This document shows positions 63,576 through 64,000 of a stretch of DNA of 64,000 nucleotides, one piece after another (positions within the stretch are counted from its first letter, which is position 1; the number at the start of each line of letters is the position of its first letter). The position numbers and the translations under genes were made by a program. The notes beneath the pieces are model-generated. The model searched no databases. It was not told where the DNA came from and worked only from the letters and a program-made list of their open reading frames with translations. Source of the DNA: Halocaridina rubra (lineage: Eukaryota; Arthropoda; Malacostraca; Decapoda; Atyidae); the NCBI GenBank assembly GCA_037179515.1, contig JAXCGZ010007657.1:31001-95000 (forward strand), read 5' to 3'.

Positions 63576-64000
63576 TAGTTTCAGTAAACTCGGTTCTCCG
63601 TTAATAGTTTCCTATTAAGTTGTCATCTTATGATTCTTTAAATTACCTGTATAGCCTATTTGTATGAAATATATGAAAAGACAACGCGGTTTTGTCGTTC
63701 GGATATATGTTGAAAAAAATTAAAAAAATCATGTCATTGGATATGCAACTGTTATTTCCAAGAATTTATACGACATTTGTAGTAAATCGAGTATGGTGTG
63801 CGTATTTACACCACCCGGCTAACATTTGCTGAAACGCATTTTATTTATGTGATGAATGTTTACTGTCACACCTCGACTAGTGGATATTTTTTTTTTTTTT
63901 ATGATTGTGACACCAGGACGGGCCAAAAAAAAATAAATTAATAAAACAGCCCTCATCGGGCCTGGGCACGAAGAATACATATAGTAAAGATAAACAGAGA

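Overview
This is a stretch of intron-rich, AT-rich animal nuclear DNA. GT-AG introns of 0.2 to 3.7 kb, very long (TA)n and (GA)n tracts, several tRNA-derived SINE-like families, CR1-type LINE fragments, TTAGG-like telomeric motifs and arthropod-like proteins point to an arthropod. A decapod crustacean is my best guess (inference; no species marker is present).

Five protein-coding genes can be spliced by hand, and every exon joins in frame. From left to right: (1) minus strand 1009-8868, seven exons, 897 aa, a secreted-type N-terminus followed by pentraxin-like, C-type-lectin-like and LDL-receptor class A modules fused to a complete Cys-loop ligand-gated ion channel; (2) minus strand 10741-14826, five exons, 266 aa, ribosomal protein S3A; (3) plus strand 17064-22957, seven exons, 261 aa, a TMEM192-type lysosomal membrane protein; (4) minus strand 29496-35170, six exons seen, 286 residues, a secreted two-CUB-domain protein whose ATG exon was not found; (5) plus strand 49952-55259, four coding exons, 221 aa, the ESCRT-III subunit CHMP2A. 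RpS3A and the TMEM192 gene are divergent, with about 2.2 kb between their start codons. Nothing suggests that the five genes share a pathway: they are a ribosomal component, a lysosomal membrane protein, an endosomal remodelling factor, a receptor and a secreted adhesion-type protein.

The rest is largely mobile or repetitive. There is a broken Tigger/pogo transposase (26.9-28.9 kb), a cluster of CR1-like LINE copies (35.3-36.0, 39.6-42.5 and 45.8 kb), four foldback or TIR-bounded MITE-like elements (17.3, 58.3, 59.5 and 62.9 kb), and four families of short dispersed repeats with many diverged copies. Near the right end lies a 271-bp tandem array in which every unit carries a tRNA-like sequence with good A and B boxes. 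The array has a head-to-head inversion and is cut off at both ends by (TA)n.

Most noteworthy: the multi-domain lectin/pentraxin/LDLa Cys-loop receptor; a second, diverged M4-coding segment just past its stop codon; the inverted tRNA-like satellite; and the repeated pattern of repeat elements abutting (TA)n microsatellites.
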